From an uncultured Clostridia bacterium (GTDB taxonomy: Bacteria > Bacillota > Clostridia > Oscillospirales > Ruminococcaceae): 8,085 nt of DNA. Location of the stretch: positions 1 to 8,085 of the forward strand of contig CAMVBT010000107.1 in assembly GCA_947165805.1 (NCBI GenBank), read 5' to 3'. How positions within the stretch are numbered: the stretch's first letter is position 1; every line of letters starts with the position of its first letter. The translations under genes were made by a program, and so were the position numbers. The notes under the pieces are model-generated. The model saw only the letters and a list, made by a program, of their open reading frames with translations, searched no databases and had not been told where the DNA came from. Of the stretch, positions 5,156 through 8,085 are shown one piece after another.

Positions 5156-7612
5156 TTACCGATCATTTTTCTCATCATCGCTGACGGGGATATCCGTCGT
5201 AGTGCCGGACTTCTCCGGAGCGGTCTTCTGATCCTGCACGATGATGCCGCTGTCGTTCGCGGAAAGCTCTATCGTTCTGCCGGAGGGCGAGTCCGTCCTT
5301 ATCAGCAGCTCGGCTATCGGGTCCTCGACTTCCTCGCGTATGACGCGGAGGATGTCGCGTCCGCCGTACTTGCCGCCGTGAGCCTTTTCGGCGATATATT
5401 TATACGCCGATGCGTCGATGTTCAGGGTCGTACCGTTCTCCGCGAGAGCCTTCACGGTATCGTCGAGCTGGAGCTTCGCGATATCGGCGTAGTTCTCCTT
5501 CGTAAGCGGCGAGAACACAACGACTTCATCCACTCTGCCGAGGAACTCAGGGCGCAGGAATTCTTTCAGCGCCTTCATCGCCTTTTCTTTCGAGAGGTCG
5601 CCGGTCGTCTTTCCGAAGCCCATTCCCGACTCACCGGAGGACGAGCCCGCGTTCGAGGTCATGCATATCAGCGTGTTCTCGAAGTTTACCTTCTTGCCGT
5701 GCGAATCGCTTATCCTGCCTTCGTCGAGTATCTGGAGCAGAATGTTCATAACGTCCGGGTGAGCCTTTTCGATCTCGTCGAAGAGAATGACGGAGTAGGG
5801 TCTGCGGCGAACCTTCTCGGTGAGCTGTCCCGCATCGTCGAAGCCCACATATCCGGGAGGCGAGCCGATTATTTTGGATACGCTGTGCTTCTCCATATAT
5901 TCGGACATATCGAGTCTGATAAGAGGCTCTACTCCGCTGAAAAGCTCCTCGGACAGCACCTTGACGAGCTGGGTCTTGCCGACTCCGGTGGGGCCGACGA
6001 AGATGAAGGAAGCGGGTCTGCGCTTGGTCGTAAGGTTCACGCGGGAGCGCTTGACAGCCTTCGCGACCTTTTCGCACGCCTCGTCCTGTCCGATTATCTT
6101 GGATTTCAGAGTAGCCTCGAGCCCGGAGATCTTCCTGAACTCGGTCTCCATTATTTTCTTCGCGGGTATTCCCGTCCACATCTCGATGACTGTGGAGAGG
6201 TCCGCCGCGGTGAGCTTTACTTTTTCCGCGAGGGGTTTGAGGCGTTCAAGCTCCGCGTCGTTCTTGGCCTTTTCGGTCTTGACCTCGGCCAGCTTTTCGT
6301 AGTCGGGCTCTTTCGCTCCGGCAAGCTCGGACTCGCGCACTTCGAGCTCCTTTGCTTTTTTGAGGCACTTTTCGTAAGCCGTCAGCTCGGCGCTCCTTAT
6401 GCTCGCGCAGGCGGAGGCCTCGTCCAGCAGGTCTATCGCCTTGTCGGGCAGGTATCTGTCTGTGATATAGCGCTCGGACAGCGTAACGCAGGGTCTTATG
6501 AGCTCCGCGTCTATCGTGATCTTGTGATGCTGTTCGTAGTAGCCCTTGATGCCGCGCAGCAGCTCGACAGTCTCGTCGATAGTCGGCTCGTTCACGGTGA
6601 CGGGCTGGAAGCGTCTTTCGAGAGCCGCGTCCTTCTCGATGTACTTTCTGTACTCGTTGAAGGTGGTCGCGCCGATGACCTGTAATTCGCCGCGGGAGAG
6701 GGCGGGCTTGAACATATTCGCGGCGTTCATCGTACCCTCGCTGTCGCCTGTGCCGACGAGGTTATGCACTTCGTCGATGAAGAGCATGATGTTGCCGTTT
6801 ATCTTTATTTCTTCGATAAGTGATTTTACGCGGCTCTCGAACTGTCCTCTGAACTGCGTTCCCGCGACAAGAGCGGTCAGGTCGAGCAGATAGAGCTCCT
6901 TGTCCTGAAGTCTGAACGGTACCTTGCCCTCGACGATGCGCTGCGCGATGCCCTCGGCAATAGCGGTCTTGCCGACGCCGGGCTCACCGATGAGGCAGGG
7001 GTTGTTCTTCGAGCGGCGCGAGAGTATCTGTATCACGCGCTCTATCTCCTTGTCGCGCCCGATTATGCGGTCGGTCTTTCCGGTGCGGGCGTTCTCGGTA
7101 AGGTTGGTGCAGAAGGTGTTGAGGAACTTCTTGTTCTTTTCGGCCTTCTTTTTTCTTTCCTTTTCCTTGCGCGAGGTATCGGACTTTGCGCTGTCGCTGC
7201 CGGCGGGTTTAGCGGCGCCGTCGTTCGGGGAAGCGTTAAAGAAGCGCTGGAAGAACGCGGGCATGGTGCCGCCCTGTCTGAACGCGTCGGGACGGTCGGG
7301 GTCGTTTTCGTCCGCGTCGTCATCTTCCTCGGGTATCTCCTCGTCATCTTCCTCGTCGACGATATCCTCCTCGTCGATCTCGTCTTCATCGTCGTCGGGC
7401 GTATCGAGCCGTCCGCCGAACATCGCCATAGGGTCTGCATCGAGGTCGATGTCGGACAGTCCCATCTGTTTCAGGTAGTTGTCCACCTGCGGTATGCCGA
7501 GCTCCTTCGCGCATTTGAGGCAGTAGCCGTTCTCGAATTTCTGGTTGCCGCTCATGCCCGACATGAACACAACAGCGGGTCTCTTGCGGCATCTTGAACA
7601 CATCATATCCAT
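5156..7612 (-). CDS. clpE: ClpE-like AAA+ unfoldase with zinc finger and acidic linker
   Basis: Hsp100 ATPase that unfolds proteins and probably feeds them to ClpP. The 818 aa begin with a four-cysteine zinc finger (C5, C8, C31, C34), the hallmark of ClpE, instead of the double ClpN repeat of ClpC. Residues 73-109 are almost all Asp/Glu and 147-162 are rich in Lys/Arg. The first AAA+ module has GEPGVGKT (209-216), Walker B LFIDE (277-281) and R333/R334. A charged helical middle region (~410-465) follows. The second module has GPTGVGKT (540-547), ILFDE (609-613), TSNAG (652-656) and FLGRVDE (690-696). MGF at 664-666 sits where Clp unfoldases carry the ClpP-docking loop. B. subtilis ClpE is about 700 aa; the long linker accounts for the extra length. 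GGAG lies 9 bases upstream of the ATG. The gene begins 32 bases after cvpA, and no CtsR box is visible in that gap. Confidence 0.93.
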   Translation of the reverse strand: MDMMCSRCRKRPAVVFMSGMSGNQKFENGYCLKCAKELGIPQVDNYLKQMGLSDIDLDADPMAMFGGRLDTPDDDEDEIDEEDIVDEEDDEEIPEEDDDADENDPDRPDAFRQGGTMPAFFQRFFNASPNDGAAKPAGSDSAKSDTSRKEKERKKKAEKNKKFLNTFCTNLTENARTGKTDRIIGRDKEIERVIQILSRRSKNNPCLIGEPGVGKTAIAEGIAQRIVEGKVPFRLQDKELYLLDLTALVAGTQFRGQFESRVKSLIEEIKINGNIMLFIDEVHNLVGTGDSEGTMNAANMFKPALSRGELQVIGATTFNEYRKYIEKDAALERRFQPVTVNEPTIDETVELLRGIKGYYEQHHKITIDAELIRPCVTLSERYITDRYLPDKAIDLLDEASACASIRSAELTAYEKCLKKAKELEVRESELAGAKEPDYEKLAEVKTEKAKNDAELERLKPLAEKVKLTAADLSTVIEMWTGIPAKKIMETEFRKISGLEATLKSKIIGQDEACEKVAKAVKRSRVNLTTKRRPASFIFVGPTGVGKTQLVKVLSEELFSGVEPLIRLDMSEYMEKHSVSKIIGSPPGYVGFDDAGQLTEKVRRRPYSVILFDEIEKAHPDVMNILLQILDEGRISDSHGKKVNFENTLICMTSNAGSSSGESGMGFGKTTGDLSKEKAMKALKEFLRPEFLGRVDEVVVFSPLTKENYADIAKLQLDDTVKALAENGTTLNIDASAYKYIAEKAHGGKYGGRDILRVIREEVEDPIAELLIRTDSPSGRTIELSANDSGIIVQDQKTAPEKSGTTTDIPVSDDEKNDR

Positions 7613-7644
7613 AATTGGTTTCTCCGTTCTTTCTTTATTGTCGT

Positions 7645-8085
7645 TTATCCGAATATATCTATCGAGTACAGGTATTTAAAGAGAAAAGTCCTGTCTATCG
7701 TGGGCTGATTGAGGAATACCATAGAGTTTCCGCAGACATATATCGCGAGCCTTATCGCAAGACATATGATGAAGATGAGTATGACTGCCTCCAGCGCCCC
7801 GAGCACAGCTCCGAGCACCCCGTTGACCTTTCCGATCACCGGTATGCGGTTTATCAGCTTCGTGAGGTTTGCGATCAGGTTCAGCACGAACGTCACGAGG
7901 ACGAACAGCAGCAGGAACACCGCCATTTTCAGCGGCGGTAGGACTATCGGCGTCACGATGTCCGTCATTATCTTCTCGCCGTATTCGCCCGTAGCCGCGG
8001 GCAGCATCGCAAGTATCACGGGGTAGACCGCGTCGGTGCTCCCCGAGGACAGGTCCCGCCCGAAGCTTTTCAGCCCCGCCGCGTA
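7645..8085 (-). CDS. CvpA-family membrane protein (N-terminus beyond window)
   Basis: Integral membrane protein of the CvpA (colicin V production) family, whose members are implicated in envelope integrity; the molecular role is not settled. The visible 146 residues run to a TAA at 7647-7645, and the reading frame stays open to the right edge, so the N-terminal part lies outside. Two clear transmembrane helices remain (about residues 51-72 and 89-113). Between them INRIPVIGKVNGVLGAVLGA has the Gly-rich turn and helix typical of the CvpA family (LNRxxGxxxGxxxG). A GTG at 8019 could serve as a start, but it would cut off upstream residues that fit the family, so I treat the gene as partial. It ends 32 bases before clpE on the same strand and is probably co-transcribed with it. 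Confidence 0.82.
   Translation of the reverse strand, partial: YAAGLKSFGRDLSSGSTDAVYPVILAMLPAATGEYGEKIMTDIVTPIVLPPLKMAVFLLLFVLVTFVLNLIANLTKLINRIPVIGKVNGVLGAVLGALEAVILIFIICLAIRLAIYVCGNSMVFLNQPTIDRTFLFKYLYSIDIFG

Noticed and set aside
4769..6685. Long open frame of 638 codons on the plus strand
   Set aside because: It lies opposite clpE and the dehydrogenase gene, whose motifs are complete on the minus strand. The frame is open only because of GC-rich codon use, and its product shows no domain.

Overview
All eight protein genes in this window lie on the minus strand, so transcription runs from high to low coordinates. Coding DNA is GC-rich with strong GGAGG-type ribosome sites. A ClpE-type unfoldase with an N-terminal zinc finger, a PBSX-type phage terminase and a clostridial-looking CvpA protein suggest a Firmicute, probably a Clostridia relative of the Ruminococcus/Oscillospira group. 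That placement is an inference from protein style, not a measured result.

Layout in transcription order: (1) 8085-4430 is a compact run of a CvpA-family membrane protein (N-terminus cut by the window edge), a ClpE-like AAA+ unfoldase with a very acidic linker, and a FabG-like short-chain dehydrogenase. (2) 4429-4229 is a 201-base gap with two kinds of 7-base tandem repeats and two small GC-rich hairpins. (3) 4228-1197 is a tight three-gene operon: an unrecognised 134-aa protein, a MurL-type PP-loop epimerase (TTG start) and a MurD-type ligase overlapping murL by ATGA. (4) 1196-1031 holds a second 7-base repeat array that includes the murD stop codon, a good sigma-70-like promoter and a terminator-like hairpin. 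(5) 1030-1 carries phage packaging genes: a short small-terminase-like protein and the ATPase half of a large terminase that runs off the left edge.

The main biological point is the murL-murD pair. In Xanthomonas, MurD2 joins L-Glu to UDP-MurNAc-L-Ala and MurL then epimerises that terminal residue to D-Glu in an ATP-dependent step, replacing the glutamate racemase route. The MurD here departs from canonical MurD at positions that contact D-Glu in the E. coli enzyme, as expected if it is the L-Glu-using partner. The 134-aa protein, 12 bases upstream of murL, may be an undescribed accessory of this pathway or only a passenger. The second point of interest is the heptamer repeats: they abut and contain the stop codons of both murD and the dehydrogenase gene, and pure arrays carry stops in every reading frame.
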